Shown: positions 34,888-46,449, counted from the first letter of the stretch. The stretch is 64,000 nucleotides of DNA from Forficula auricularia (GCA_024734495.1 JALMQS010000085.1:19640021-19704020); one strand, 5' to 3'. The notes: generated from the sequence alone by a model not told the origin. Numbers and translations are program-made.

Positions 34888-34934
34888 AAATTCCATTATT
34901 AAAGGGAGAAATTCCTCCCGAAACGTTTGGATTT
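34888..34934 (+). ncRNA. Degenerate hammerhead-like motif, TGGATTT family copy 2
   Basis: Stem I AAATTCCA with TGGATTT, stem II GGGAG with CTCCC around AAATTC, then GAAACGTT. The CTGAnGA box is TTATTAAA. Stem I and II geometry and the GAAACGT box are kept; the catalytic box is not. Confidence 0.45.
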
Positions 34935-36119
34935 CAAATAAAGACATTTTGAGATTGTTTGTTACAAAAAAATTATATTTATTTATATTACATTATTAAC
35001 ATCTGCTTTTTACTTATAACAATTTTCTATACATAAAATAAATTTAATTATAATTGGACAATAAATTATAGAACTCAATGAATAATTATAAATACAATTA
35101 GTGAAAATGTCCAAATTGAAGAATACAATATAAAATCATTAAATAGGCAAAGAGATCTCATATCAATTAAGCCAAAAGTTAAAGTACCATGCGTTTCGTT
35201 ACTGATAAATGTTTGCTCCATTTCCACTTTTCATCTTTAAACTTTAACTCCTTTGATCAATTCTTTGAAAGCGTGTCAAAGATATAGATATTGTATAGAT
35301 ATGACCTTTGATCATTCCCATAAAAATAAATACAAAAGATAATACAATATAGTCTTCATCTCTTATCGCGCTCTATTTCGTAAAAAATTCAAGATTTTTT
35401 CCAGAGTGAATGAAAAGGAAGGACTTTTCTCCCTTTCCATCCATCTCCGTGACGATAGAACATTATATATATATATATATATATATTTGAAGACTTTACA
35501 ATATAAACTTCATAATCGAAAGTTGACTTTATTGGAAAACCTGAGCAGCATTTGGACGCTGAAGATACAAGAAACAGTTTCTTTAACAAGAATAAGGGAA
35601 ATATATATATATATATATATAAATATATAGTAACGAAAAAAGTTATGAATGATATTTATTGTCAAATAGAAAGGCAAGGCAAAAAGATATGAAGTTTTCC
35701 AAGTAAGAAATACACGGGGCATTACATAAGACTCTTCAAGAAATGATAAAATTACAATTGATTATTAATGATTTTTCTAGATTAATTAATCTCAGAAAAT
35801 CGCTAATAGGTAAAATAAGAATAAATGATTTTTCAGGCTGATCTCTGCAAATGGGTAGGAATAAAGTTTCGAAGAATCCATATCCAGGGGATAGAAAAAA
35901 ACATCCCTTTTTTTTACAATCAACTTATTAGGCTACAAGTTTTTTTTATTTCTTTATTGATACATTGCATTTTTACTTTACCACAGAGGGTATGGTCAAG
36001 TATTGTAATCGTGCATGAAAAAAGTGTTTTTTTCCTTCTATTTTCGAAATATCTCAAAAACGGCTGAAACTAATTTGATTAAAAAAATTGAAACCAAGAC
36101 ATTTCGCTCTAGAAAAAAG
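34935..36119. other. No gene recognised; (TA)n tracts
   Basis: AT-rich with (TA)n at 35464-35487 and 35600-35622. Short open stretches that cross them are microsatellite translations. No coding remnant recognised. Confidence 0.35.
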
Positions 36120-36645
36120 CCCTAATAAGTAAACATCGAAAAAATTATATTTTTCGAGATAATAATTGTTTTGTCAAAATGTCTGTTAGTCTGTATGTTA
36201 GTTAGTTAGTTAGTCTGTGCGTTACCGTTAATTTTTGTGGACGAGCTAGCTCAAAAACTAGTGTGAATATCGAAACCAAATTTCACACGTAGTTTTGGTC
36301 CATTGAGATTAAGAGCTGATTAGATTTTGGTGAATATCGACCTAAAATTAAGGGGGGTGGAGGGGGGGTTAAAAATTAAAAATCTAGGCCATTTGAGCAA
36401 ACTCAACCAAATTTTGTATACATAATCAGTGGGACCACAGAAGTCTAAAAATGCAAAAACTAACCGCCCGAAATGGGGGGAGGGTCAAAAATGAAAATCT
36501 TGGCCATTTGAGCAAACTCAACCAAATTTTGTATACATAATCAGTGGGACCCAGAAGCCTAAAAATGCAAAAACTAACCTCCCAAAATGGGGGGGGGGGG
36601 TCAAAAAGTAAATTTTTGTTATTTAAAATTTCGATCATTTCTAAA
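36120..36645 (-). repeat. Dispersed repeat with tandem 115-bp units
   Basis: Two clear units on minus: CATTTGAGCAAACTCAACCA at 36390 and again at 36505, each followed by AAATTTTGTATACATAATCA, GTGGGAC and AAAAATGCAAAAACTAACC plus a G-rich run. A third is partly present upstream. The segment before (36190-36340) has a GTTAG microsatellite and GGACGAGCTAGCTCAAAAAC. It is the same unit as 10560-10870 and 37840-38130. Confidence 0.65.
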
Positions 36646-36656
36646 ATTTATTAATA

Positions 36657-36727
36657 AATTCATAGCCTAATTGGTAAAGGCGCTCTTCGGCTAAAGGAGA
36701 CACGGGTTCGAATCCCGTCAGGTGCTC
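36657..36727 (+). other. tRNA-like sequence
   Basis: The A-box TAGCCTAATTGGTAAAGGCG, a 5-bp anticodon stem (CTCTT/AGGAG) with a 7-base loop, and a perfect T-arm CGGGTTCGAATCCCG are present in tRNA order. The acceptor strands do not pair, and the base before the GCT anticodon is G where U33 is expected. A tRNA pseudogene or SINE head is more likely than a working tRNA-Ser. Confidence 0.5.
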
Positions 36728-36909
36728 AATTCGTTTTGCTTTTTCAAAAAATAATAAAACAATTTTCTAAATATGTAGAATTAACTTAAGAAATTATTGA
36801 TTACATTATTTAACTTTCGTGGCTCAAATTGTTTCTAAAATTAATCTTTTTTCCAAGTTATGTTCTTTATCTAAAATTTTGGGATTATTGAAATTTTTAA
36901 ATTATTAAA

Positions 36910-36952
36910 ATCCCATTGAAAAAGGAGAAATTCTCCCGAAACGTTTGAAAAT
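36910..36952 (+). ncRNA. Degenerate hammerhead-like motif, TGGATTT family copy 3
   Basis: ATCCCA, TTGAAAAA, stem II GGAG with CTCC, GAAACGTT, TGAAAAT. TTGAAAA differs from CTGAAGA at two positions, closer than the other two copies of this family, while stem I is reduced to 2-3 pairs. Confidence 0.4.
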
Positions 36953-37839
36953 AAACGTGTTCTAGATTGTTTTTTAAAAGGTTTGTATTTTTCCAATACA
37001 ATTTTATATTTATTTAATATCGTTTTTTTTCTTTATATACCTACTTTATGTATTTTTTCAGCAGATGACAGTTTTGGATCTATATGCAAAATAAGCTATT
37101 TTACAGAAATATTATCTTTTAATACGTATTCTAATTGGATATTTATCGCTTTTCATTTGCAATGTCGGCGAGGGTGTCTCGTGTAAAAGTGGTCAGCGAG
37201 AGTAACTAAAGACAGACGCTTCTTTTCAGCTCTTTATAAATACGTGGGTGATAAATCAGGCACTCTTTATTTCCGGAAGTGATTTCGGATTAAGAATGGG
37301 AGTGAACGGGGCTGAACGGGGAGAGAACGAAGCTTCTGCTTCATTTATTAAACTCGAGACGATGCTATTTAACACTTGATTAGGTTAAAGACAGATTTAT
37401 AATTTACGATTAACCGATATGGCCTTAAGAAGTCTTTCCCTCGATTGACATTGCCACTTGAAATTGAATTTATTCCTCTGATAATTTGAAAATTGCATTA
37501 ATCGACCCTACGCGATTCACTTCATAATTGAATCTCACCAAAAGGCAGTCATTCTATTTTATTGATATTTGAGAGAGTTATAATGGGCTACCGATCCTCT
37601 TCTAATCGAAATAAATTATTTATGAAAAATAAATATATAAAAAATAATAATAATAAAATTGAGGTTAAAGTGGTCGGGGTGAATTAAAGAAACGAAATTT
37701 GATTAAAAGATTGAGTGCCAGCCATTGCTAACTCCAATTTCAAGCAAAAAGGACAACTTAATTCGGATTATTAAGTTATCTTTCAGTTTTCAATGCGAAA
37801 TTTCCACTAATAATTGTCTTGTGTTAAATAATAATAATG
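36953..37839. other. No gene recognised
   Basis: A moderately complex segment at 37060-37570 with no repeat relationship here. Open stretches are short. It might be single-copy host intergenic DNA. Confidence 0.3.
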
Positions 37840-38140
37840 GATTACGTCTTCAAAATTTGGTTAAGTTTGGTCAAAGGCTAGAATTTTCAACTGTTTTTGA
37901 AGTCCTATTTTGGGTGGTTAGTTTTTGCATTTTTAGTCTTATGGGCCCACCGATTATATATATGTTGCAGTAAAAACCCGTGTTTTAGTAAATACGGGTT
38001 CTTACTAGTTAAAACCGAGGTTAAAACGCGTTTCACTGAATTCCTTTGAGGAAACTAAAATTTAGTGAGGCTGGTTGAGTTTGGTCCAAAGGTCTAGAAT
38101 CTTCATTTACCTTCCGCTTCATTTTGGGTGTTTATTTTCG
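37840..38140 (+). repeat. Dispersed 115-bp-type units
   Basis: CAAAATTTGGTTAAGTTTGG, CTAGAATTTTCAAC, TTTTGGGTGGTTAGTTTTTG and GCATTTTTAGTCTTATGGGC form one unit; a second begins CTGGTTGAGTTTGGTCCAAA at about 38070. A small hairpin (AACCCGTGTTTTAGTAAATA and its partner) lies between. Confidence 0.55.
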
Positions 38141-38369
38141 TTTAACAAATAAGGCGGAAGGCCAAAAATGAAGATTCTATACCAGAAGCTTTCCAATAGG
38201 GTGGAGTAAAAAAGCCCCCCCCCCCCACAAAAAAATAATAATAATAATTGTGCTCAATTTATTAGGCTCTATGCGGAAAAGTTACCACCTATAAGTGTAA
38301 TCATGTGTGTGAAATTTGAACTTCCTACGATGCAATCTTAAGGTGCCCTTTGCCACCACGAAAATTTGG

Positions 38370-39215
38370 AACTTTTTACATATTTTTGCTTATAACTCAA
38401 AAACCATGGGTCCTAGGGAAAATTTTACATTTACCAAAATAAAAGAGCATAGAATTTCGAATTGAATAACCTACAAAAAAAGATCAGTTTAGCTGTTTAG
38501 CCACAATCGATCTTCAAAGATAAGAAAGTTTTACCAACTTTTCGTAAAAGTGAATTATTCTCATTATGTGATCACAAGAAACCACTTTTCGAATTGTGGT
38601 CCTGACCCCTATAATAGTTGCCAATTGGCTAAAAAATGAGATTGGCATAGTTTCATCTTAATTGGACAACGGTAACCCGTGCCGCAATAAGGTCGGATCA
38701 TGTCCTGTCTTGGAAAATTCTGGATATCTTCAAATCTAAAAGTTTTAACAAAAAATTGGCTCAAGTAAAACTTCCAGACAACAAAATTTCTTAGAAAATC
38801 AGACAAGAATCAAGTTTCTAGGATGAGTGGTTTTCATTTTATGAATGAAAAATTGCAATTTTTTCAACCTCATTGCGGCACGGGCTACCGTTGTCCAATT
38901 AAGGTGAATGATTGACACTCTCGTTTTTTAGCCAATTTATAACTATTATGGGGGGTCAGCTGCGCAAAAATTTGAAGATATGTTTCTTGTCACCACCTAA
39001 TGACCATAATTAACTTTGGTAAAAATTGCCTAAATCGATTGTGGCTAAACGGCTGAAGCAATTTTAACTTACAAGTAGATTATTCGACGCGAATGTTATG
39101 CTCTTTCATTTTGATAAGAGTAAAATTTTCTGTAGGACTCATCATTTTCGGGTTATAAGCAAAATATGAAAAAAGTCTACAATTTTCGTAGTTTTTAGTC
39201 CATTAAAAATTTAGC
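38370..39215. repeat. Imperfect palindrome, arms about 330 bp
   Basis: TTAATTGGACAACGGTAACC then CGTGCCGCAAT (38660-38695) pairs with ATTGCGGCACGGGCTACCGT then TGTCCAATTAAGG (38872-38905). Matching continues outward to CATATTTTTGCTTATAAC (38378) against GGGTTATAAGCAAAATATG (39150). The loop is about 170 bases. Divergence between arms is considerable. Confidence 0.7.
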
Positions 39216-39539
39216 ACCAGCCAGAAACCGTCGAAAACTCATATAACTCTTATTTGGAATGCTTAACGTCGATTAATCAGGAGCCACGGCAGTGTCCCAG
39301 CCAAGTTTGATTCGAACGGGGTTGTGTGCACTGCCAGACTACCCTTTACAGGAAACAACTCAGGCCATTTTGACGCCTCTGTAACTTCGTACTGGAAACC
39401 TCTACATGGTTGAAATTTTTCCCAATACTGGTCCATAAGCTTAACTAAATTAGAAAATTTCATATTTCTACTGCTTATACTGTCCAAGTTACAAGAAGCC
39501 AAAAATAGACTTTTTCGTCACTCACTCACTCACTCATCA

Positions 39540-41200
39540 AAATTCTAGAGTACTTCCGCTGATCCTAGAATGCTGAAATTTGGCATGCTAGTAGAGTTTG
39601 GGGTACAATTAATGGGAAAAATCCAAAAATCCTTTGAACTTTCCTTCTTCAGGACCTAAATGTAAGAGTGAATGTTATAGGTTAAATTAACATAATATAG
39701 TGAAAACACAATGAACTTAGAATGCTGAAATTTGGCACACTGATAAAGATTGGCACATGAATAAAAGATGAACTTGAAACACCGAAACTTTGACTTTTTA
39801 AGGGTCCCAAATGAAGGGCTGAAATTTATAGGCTAAATTAACAGACAATGAAAATATATTGATCCTAGATTGTTAAAACTTGGCATGGTGGTATAGTTTG
39901 GGATACAATTTATGGGAAACATCCAAATATCGAAACTTTCCCTTCTTCAGGATCCAAAATGAAGGGGTAAAGGTTATAGACTTAATTAACATATACTAAA
40001 AATTCAATGAACATAGAATGCTGAAATTTGGCATATTGGTAAAGATTGGCACATTAATTAAAGAGGAACTTGAAACACCGAAACTTTCTCTTCTTTGGGG
40101 CCCGAAATGAAGGGGTGAAATTTATAGACTAAATTAACATACAGTGGAAATATATTGATCCTAGAATGCTAAAACTTGCTAGAATTTGGTAGGTACATTA
40201 ATAATGGGTGAAATCGAAAAATCGAAACTTGCCCTTCTTCAGAACATAAAATGAAGTGATGATATTCGTGCTATAAATTTTCATTATTTTCGGGATGGTC
40301 GTACTGTTTGGGGCGTTAATAAAGGGTGAAATCGAAAAAGCGAAACTTTCCCTTCTTCAGGACATAAAATGAAGGAGGGGGTATTGTTTGTGCGATAAAA
40401 TTTCATTATTTTCGGGATGGTGGTAGTGTTTGGGGCGTTAATAAAGAGTGAAATCGAAAAAAACCGAAACTTCCCTTCTTTCAGGACATAAAAATGAATG
40501 GGGGGGGGGGGGGAGTATTTTTTGTGCGATAAAATTTCATAAATTTCGGGATGGTGTTAGATTTTGGAGCCTTAATAAAGGGTGAAATTGAAAAACCGAA
40601 ACTTTGCCTTTTTCAGGGCATAAAATGAGGGGTGTATTTATTTGTGCGATAAAATTTAATTATTTTTGGGATGGTGGTAGATTTTAGGGCGTTAATAAAA
40701 GGTGAAATCGAGGACCGAAAATTTCCCTTCTTCAGAACATAAAATGAATGGGTGAAATTTATAGACTAAATTATCATATAGTGAAAATACAATGTCTCTA
40801 GAATGATGAAATTTGACATACTGGTAGAGCTTGGCTTGATAAAGAAGAGAATCGAAAAACGAAACGTTTCTTTACTCAGCATCTTAAAAGAAGGTGTGAA
40901 GTTTATAATATAAATTCTTAACAGGTAAAAATTCAAAGGGTATAAATGCTAAAATTTGGCATGTTAGTAGATTTTGGGCATTAACAATAGGAGAAATCAA
41001 CAAACTGTAACTTTCCCTTAATCAGGATCTAAAATGAAGGAGTGAAACTTATGAGCTAAATTAACTAATAGTGAAAATTTAACGACACTAGAATGCTTAA
41101 ATTTGACATAGAGCAATATCTTGAATCACTAATAAAGTGAGAAATCGAAAAAGATCTTCATCAGCCTTTAAAATAAATGCGTGAATTTTGCAGGCTAAAT
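39540..41200 (+). repeat. Degenerate tandem array, unit about 120-150 bp, about 12 units
   Basis: Units share AGAATGCTGAAATTTGGCA, then GGTAGAGTTTGG, then a TTAATAAAGGGTGAAATCGA-like stretch, then CGAAACTTTCCCTTCTTCAG, then GACATAAAATGAAGG, then TATAGGCTAAATTAACATA. Starts fall near 39569, 39721, 39873, 40017, 40167, 40297, 40413, 40545, 40665, 40800, 40945 and 41091. Units from 40297 to 40665 form a subgroup with GTTTGGGGCGTTAATAAAGG and TGTGCGATAAAATTTCATTA. A 16-base G run lies at 40499-40514. Two related units are at 59885-60165. Confidence 0.85.
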
Positions 41201-41214
41201 TCCCATCCAACATA

Positions 41215-41818
41215 CAAAAAGAAGTGAAATCTCAACAAAAACACTTGTGTTAAAAAGGGCAAGTTCGATTAATAAAAAAATCCGTTTGCCAAAAAAGTAG
41301 TGAGATCTAATGTGCTGCCAAGTCATCTATTTCATCAATTTATTAAATGAGTAAAGAATATATTAGTAACTTCAATTAAAATGAATGTTTTTTATTTCAC
41401 ATGTCCCTCTATATTTTTTATTTAATTCACATTTTTAGTTGAAATTATTTTCATAAAACTTGGCTTTTTACGCATTGCTATGTATGTCACGAATTGTTAG
41501 TTACCATATCATGAGATCTTAATAAGAGAGGATGGAAGGGCTAAAAGGGAGAGGTGTAGGCCCTATCAAACAAAAATATTTATAATCTAATGCGTAAAAA
41601 CCAAGTTGTAAAAAAATAATTTCTACTAAAAATGTGAATTAAATAAAAATATAGAGGGACATGTGAAATGAAAAACATTCGTTTTAATTGAAGTTACTAA
41701 TATATTCTTTACTCATTTAATAAATTGATGATATTGAACTTGGCAGCACATTAGATCTCACTAATTTTTTTGGCAAACGGATTTTATAAATCGAGCTTGG
41801 CCTTTTTTTACACAAATG
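41215..41818. repeat. Inverted repeat, arms about 240 bp
   Basis: ATCCGTTTGCCAAAAAAGTA, TTTATTAAATGAGTAAAGAA, TATATTAGTAACTTCAATTA and CACATGTCCCTCTATATTTT (41279-41420) recur as reverse complements at 41640-41790. The loop of about 110 bases holds AGAGAGGATGGAAGGGC. The arms are about 90 percent alike by eye, so this is younger than the 38.4 kb palindrome. Confidence 0.8.
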
Positions 41819-41889
41819 TTTTTGTTGATATTATTTACAGCTTGTGCAATGTGTATTTTTATTGACCAGCGCGTCATTTGTTCGGTGGC

Positions 41890-41931
<42 letters not shown>

Positions 41932-42075
41932 CATCAGTCACCGTCAAAAGTGCATTCGCGACGAGCCGGGGCAATACACACTTGAAGGGGCACCTTAAGA
42001 TATAATTTGATTTAGCAGAGATTTTGTATTCTAAATAGACTTTGTATTAGGCAACTTTTCCGCATACGCCCGTTT

Positions 42076-42694
42076 CAAATTTTTGAACAAACTTGAGTTG
42101 TTTACCAAAAAAGAATTTAGTCTTTTTGATTTTAAGTCGATTCTTCCACGTTATCAGTGGAGGTTGCCATTACTAGCCAGAACATCAATGCAATAAGGTT
42201 ATTCCGCTAGTATTAGATAAGAATCGATCGTTATTATTGATTTTAAGCCGATTCCTCCATGTCTTCAGCAATGGTTACCAATAATAATCGAAACTTCAAA
42301 AACCTAATGTAGAATTGTTATTCCTCATGAATTAGATGAGAATCGATCACTATTTTTGATTTTAAATCGATTCCTCTATGTCTTCAGCAATGGTTACCAA
42401 TAAAAACCGAAACGTCAAAAATTCAATATAGAATGGATATTCCTCAAGTATTAAATCAGAATCAATCACTATTTTTTATTTTAAGTCGATTTCTCTATGT
42501 CTTCAGCAAAGGTAACGGATAAAAAACAACGCATTTGCTATGGTTACTTATAAAATTTCCTCCCAAATGTTTATCATTTCACAGCGAGAAGCCTAACCAT
42601 TCTTACTTAAGCAAGTTTAAATGAGCTATATTACCGATCAAATGAATAAATTTAAAAAAAAATTTAAATTTTTGGTGAAATAAGGAATTTAAAA
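42076..42694. repeat. Degenerate direct repeats, unit about 117 bp
   Basis: The phrase TTTTAAGTCGATTCCTC-ATGTCTTCAGCAATGGTTACC recurs near 42130, 42240, 42357 and 42477 with drift, each followed by AATCGAAAC, AATATAGAAT-like and GAATCGATCACTATT segments. Four units are visible. Confidence 0.65.
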
Positions 42695-43238
42695 AAGTAC
42701 TATTTTACTCTAGAGTAAAGTACGTTAAAATATACTTTTACTAAAAACTTTATTTAACCTTTTTTGTTTTCCCCAAGATACTTAATTAGGATATTAAATT
42801 TCATCAAAATTCGTTAAGTCATTTTCAAGATATCTAAAAAAAACTAAAAAAGTACCCAAATAAAGTACTAATGTTTGTGGGCAGATATGTACCAAAAACT
42901 AATCAGCGCTTCATTTTATTAAAAGAATGGTAGGTTTTAAATTTCATTTTAATCGGTGCAAAGATGTGGAAAAAATCGTGGACGAAAAAATCGATAACAT
43001 ACATACATACATACATACATCCCCCACGCACTTCCAAAAAAATGGCACTTTTTGGCCTCTCGACGAGACCCCATGTAATTTTTGGCAAAATAGTCACGTG
43101 CTAAAATTCAACCTAATTGAACACTACAATTTTAATTGAGTCCATGGGTTCCGTAGTCTTTACCTGAGGACCCTTTGAAGTGCCGCTTGGCGCGCGACCG
43201 ATTACAATACTTTACTCCATGCTTCGCATTGGATAAAG
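42695..43238 (-). mobile_element. Solo arm of the foldback family
   Basis: Matches the right arm of the element at 8513-9848 over about 540 bases, ending at the same terminus (GCTTCGCATTGGATAAAG) followed by TA. Shared blocks include ACTAATGTTTGTGG, CCAAAAACTAATCAGCGCTT, GGCACTTTTTGGCCTCTCG and GGGTTCCGTAGTCTTTACC. There is no opposing arm upstream, so it is a truncated copy or a recombination product. Confidence 0.8.
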
Positions 43239-43843
43239 TAAAAAGAATAAAAATGAAGACCAAACTTTCACAATTACTCTCTAGCAAATGTTTTTATATA
43301 TAAGGTGATTAATTTCAATTTTAAAATATCTATTCATACTTTAAATATTTCTATAGAATTTTGTCATTTTGTAAACCGATGATAATTATACTTATTATTT
43401 TTATTATTATATATACTTAACCACTTATGATTTCATGACTTAATGTTATCATTTATAAATTCTATACACATATGAATATGCTTTAGCAGTGTTGTTCAAC
43501 CAAGTGCCGCAAGCGGCCCAGCGCGGCAATGAATGAGATCTGACATAATATCAGGAATTTTCTTAAACATTTAGATTTGTAAGTATTTAATGAAAATCAT
43601 CTCATTCGTCCTCCACTAGAAAAAATTAGAAAAATACTGAAAATGATTAGAAGAATAAAACAGCTGATTTTTAAATTCTAAATTTAACTCGATTATAAAA
43701 AGGCGTACAATTTTGTTAAATGAGAATGGTGTATGTTCTTATAGTAGAAATATATTTAAATCAAGTCAAGAAAATTAAAAAAAAATTAAATTTTTTTTTT
43801 TAAATATAATTAATAAAAAATGTCAACTTAAAAATGAAAAAAA

Positions 43844-43850
<7 letters not shown>
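43239..43850. other. No gene recognised
   Basis: AT-rich with A and T runs; no repeat relationship or coding remnant seen. Confidence 0.35.
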
Positions 43851-43916
<66 letters not shown>

Positions 43917-44238
43917 CCTTAGTGTGTATGTACGCGATCGACCCACGCCTAAACCACTGAACGTATCGAAACCATATTCACACCATATGTTTGCTTAGTG
44001 CTGGGGATGGTTTATCTAAATTTTGAGCCAAATCGGTTTGATTTGATTTTTTATTTTTATATTTAATTGATTGACAGATAAGATCTATAGAAATAGAGCC
44101 TCTAAAAGGGCCAAGCAACAATACATTATCCCTGCCCTGAAAGGTCAGGTCTTAAACAATGAAACCCCTCTTTAACAAAAGAAAGGGGAATACAGGTAGT
44201 CAGGTCAAATTTCAGAAACTTTTTTTTTTATTTATCTA
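43851..44238 (+). mobile_element. Helitron 5' end with expanded (TA)n
   Basis: A (TA)n tract of about 60 bases (43851-43911) runs into AAAATCCTTAGTGTGTATG, then CGCGATCGACCCACGCCTAA and CTGAACGTATCGAAACCAT. The same block starts the next Helitron at 44239. The segment then diverges (44040-44225) into sequence with small CCCCTCTTT/AAAGAAAGGGG arms. It is a 5' fragment, cut by or joined to the next copy. Confidence 0.55.
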
Positions 44239-45849
44239 TCTATATATATAAAATCCTTTGGGTGTATGAACGCGATCGACCCACGCCTAAACCACTGAAC
44301 GTATCGAAACCATAATCACACCATATGTTTGTTTAGTGCTCCAGATGGTTTATCTAAATTTTAAATAAATCACTGGTTTGATTTGATTTCACACGATTTT
44401 ACATAATTAAATTAATTATTCTCAGGTAGAATGCCAACTGGGGTTTTAAAAAGGTTTATCTTTTTCTTTTGTACCCAGAAGACAATGGGTGTGGTTAATT
44501 CACGTTCTCAAAGGCGTCTTTGAAGAAGTATTATGATTATATTATAGATATATTTTGTTTTCCCTAAACTTTAGAATTAAACTGTTTCACAGAAATACAC
44601 CATTCTCTCTAAGTAAAAAGAAAAATTTATATTTTTAAATGTGATTATTTTATTGTTATTAGTTGGCTAACCTGAGCCTGTCGGAAAGAAACATTCCAAA
44701 TCTTAATCAATGTTTCTTATTATAAATACATTTCCCAGTATCTCAGTGCATTACATACATCGAATCATGGTGCATGCCTAGCATTACGATTGTTAGAAGA
44801 AGATTGCATTGGGATACAACTCTTGCCGATGCTGCTCTTGGTTCATCGCCACATCAAATACGATGTTTGTTTGCCATTTTATTGACAACGTGTTTTCCAA
44901 CTAACCCGCCTAAATTATGGGGAAAATATAAGGCTTCAATGAGGAAGATGTATTACATGCTCTACGTAGAATTCGAGGAGATCCAGATATAAATTTCTCG
45001 CTAGAAATATATAATGAATCTTTGATTAAGTTGGAAGATTTATGCACGATCATTTCGAATCAACCACTAATTAAATTAGGGATGCCATCAGCTAATCGGC
45101 CAGTAAGTGATTTATTTAATCGCGATATGCAACGTGAACAATCGTACAATGTTGGATACTTAAATGCATATGTTCAAGCAAATGAACCAAAATTGTTACC
45201 AGAACAAAAAATTACTTTATGATGTACACCATATGCAGTCGCTGCTCAAGAAGATGGTTTCTTTTTTTGGATGCACCAGGTGGAACAGGGAAACATTTTT
45301 AATTTCGCTCATATTGGCACAAATGACATCATCTGGAATTGCTGCCACTTTATAAGACGGAGGAAAAACAGTACATTCAACACTAAAATTATTATTGAAT
45401 ATCTAAACAAATGAAAAATGCTGTATGCGTAACACTAAAAAGAATTTTTGGAACGTACATAAATCAAAATTCATTCATGTATAAGAAAATATTAGAAAGA
45501 GTAAATCTATGCTTCGTCGTTGAATTATTTAACCTATAATCTTCAAACTAACGTAAGAGAGAAAAAAGAGAATGAAATGAAAAGAGAGAGAGGAATACTA
45601 GAAGTTTACTCGTCGTGCGTAAGCTTGACACACTCAGAATTTTTTATTTTGCTTTCGCTATGAGTTAGATTATTTCTTGAAGCTGATTTTTAATTAATAA
45701 AATACGAGTATATTTAATTAAAATACAGTTGAACAAAATTATATTGCAAACAAACTTTTGGCCGTCTCGAGACGCTGAAGTTCGCCGAAATGCACTGCCC
45801 GGAGGGCCAAGGTGTGAGAGGGCGCCGGAGGCACGCCTGGCGCAGCTTG
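44239..45849 (+). mobile_element. Helitron, internally deleted, with both ends
   Basis: Starts TCTATATATATAAAATCC after an A at 44238, a standard Helitron 5' end. It contains the block shared with the Helitron-like copies at 19.7-22.1 kb, then helicase remnants (44746-45425). Near its 3' side a GC-rich segment ends GGCGCC...GGCGC hairpin, AG, CTTG, then T at 45850. CTTG is one change from the canonical CTAG, and the spacing of hairpin, AG and CT-G is the same as at 50854. At 1.6 kb it lacks the Rep nuclease region and most of the helicase. Confidence 0.7.
44746..45425 (+). pseudogene. Helitron helicase (Pif1-like) remnant
   Basis: In shifting frames it reads SNHGACLALRLLEED, HWDTTLADAALGSSPHQIRC, LFAILLTTCFPTNPPKLWG, EEDVLHALRRIRGDPDIN, FSLEIYNESLIKLEDL, GMPSANRPVSDLFNRDMQRE and SYNVGYLNAYVQANEPKLLP. 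Next comes the Walker A region DAPGGTGK, truncated by loss of one A (GGGAAACATTT). SGIAATLLDGGKTVHSTLKL-like sequence follows. This is the stretch just before and into motif I of Helitron RepHel helicases, which unwind the donor strand during rolling-circle transposition. At least four frameshifts occur, so it is dead. Confidence 0.9.
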
Positions 45850-46449
45850 TATATATATATATGAAATAATTGTTAGAGAAAATACAATTAAAATATTTTT
45901 TCAAATGTTGTATAATTCTCAAATATCAAGATTAATGTTTCATATAGCTTAATAGAACAAGTTGCAAATTAATTCAAAATATGCTATGAAGAAGAGAAGA
46001 CTGATTAAGGAAAAAATTATATTAATTATTGATAAGTACAACATCATTTTAAAAAAAATATTTTCGCATATTTTTAAATGAAATTTTCTTTAATTTTCTT
46101 TTAGTACTAAATTATGTAATTTGTCAAATACAATATTACCCTTTCTTAGTTAGTATAATATATTAAATCATATTTATCAATGTTCCTTGATTTATATTAT
46201 GTATAATAAATAATATTATATATGTAACCACAAAATATAATTGTTTTTGTATTTACCAAATAAAAATTACTAAATAAAGAAAATTAAAGAGTACCTATGT
46301 AAATTATTTATATATCACAACCACCTAATTACTTTTTAGTATTAAATTTTTTAAATTTATGATATAATATATTACATTTAATAAAAAAATATAATTTGTA
46401 AGAATTGAAAAAATCTTAAAATCTTGCTCTAAAGAAGAATTTGTATAAT
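45850..46449. other. No gene recognised
   Basis: AT-rich, starts with a short (TA)n next to the Helitron end. No repeat or coding signal seen. Confidence 0.35.

Larger units (their letters stand above)
38225..42075. mobile_element. Composite element with inverted ends and internal tandem array
   Basis: The outer ends match in reverse complement: TATGCGGAAAAGTTACC and ATCTTAAGGTGCCC at 38270-38350, against the complement of GGGGCACCTTAAGAT and GGCAACTTTTCCGCATA at 41988-42066, with equal spacing between the two blocks. Inside are an inverted repeat (38370-39215), a block with ACTCACTCACTCATCAAAAT (39520), a tandem array (39540-41200), a second inverted repeat (41215-41818) and a 35-base poly(T). 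No coding region is visible. The equal layout at both ends suggests a single large element of unknown class, but an accretion of separate insertions cannot be excluded. Confidence 0.55.

Noticed and set aside
36657..36727. Functional tRNA-Ser (GCT)
   Set aside because: The T-arm and anticodon stem are good, but the acceptor stem does not pair, the base at position 33 is not U, and there is no serine-type long variable arm.
39540..41200. CRISPR-like array
   Set aside because: Units of 120-150 bp with drift throughout and no conserved short repeat with unique spacers; the context is eukaryotic.
44774..45355. Three separate small genes
   Set aside because: They are successive frames of one Helitron helicase remnant broken by frameshifts.
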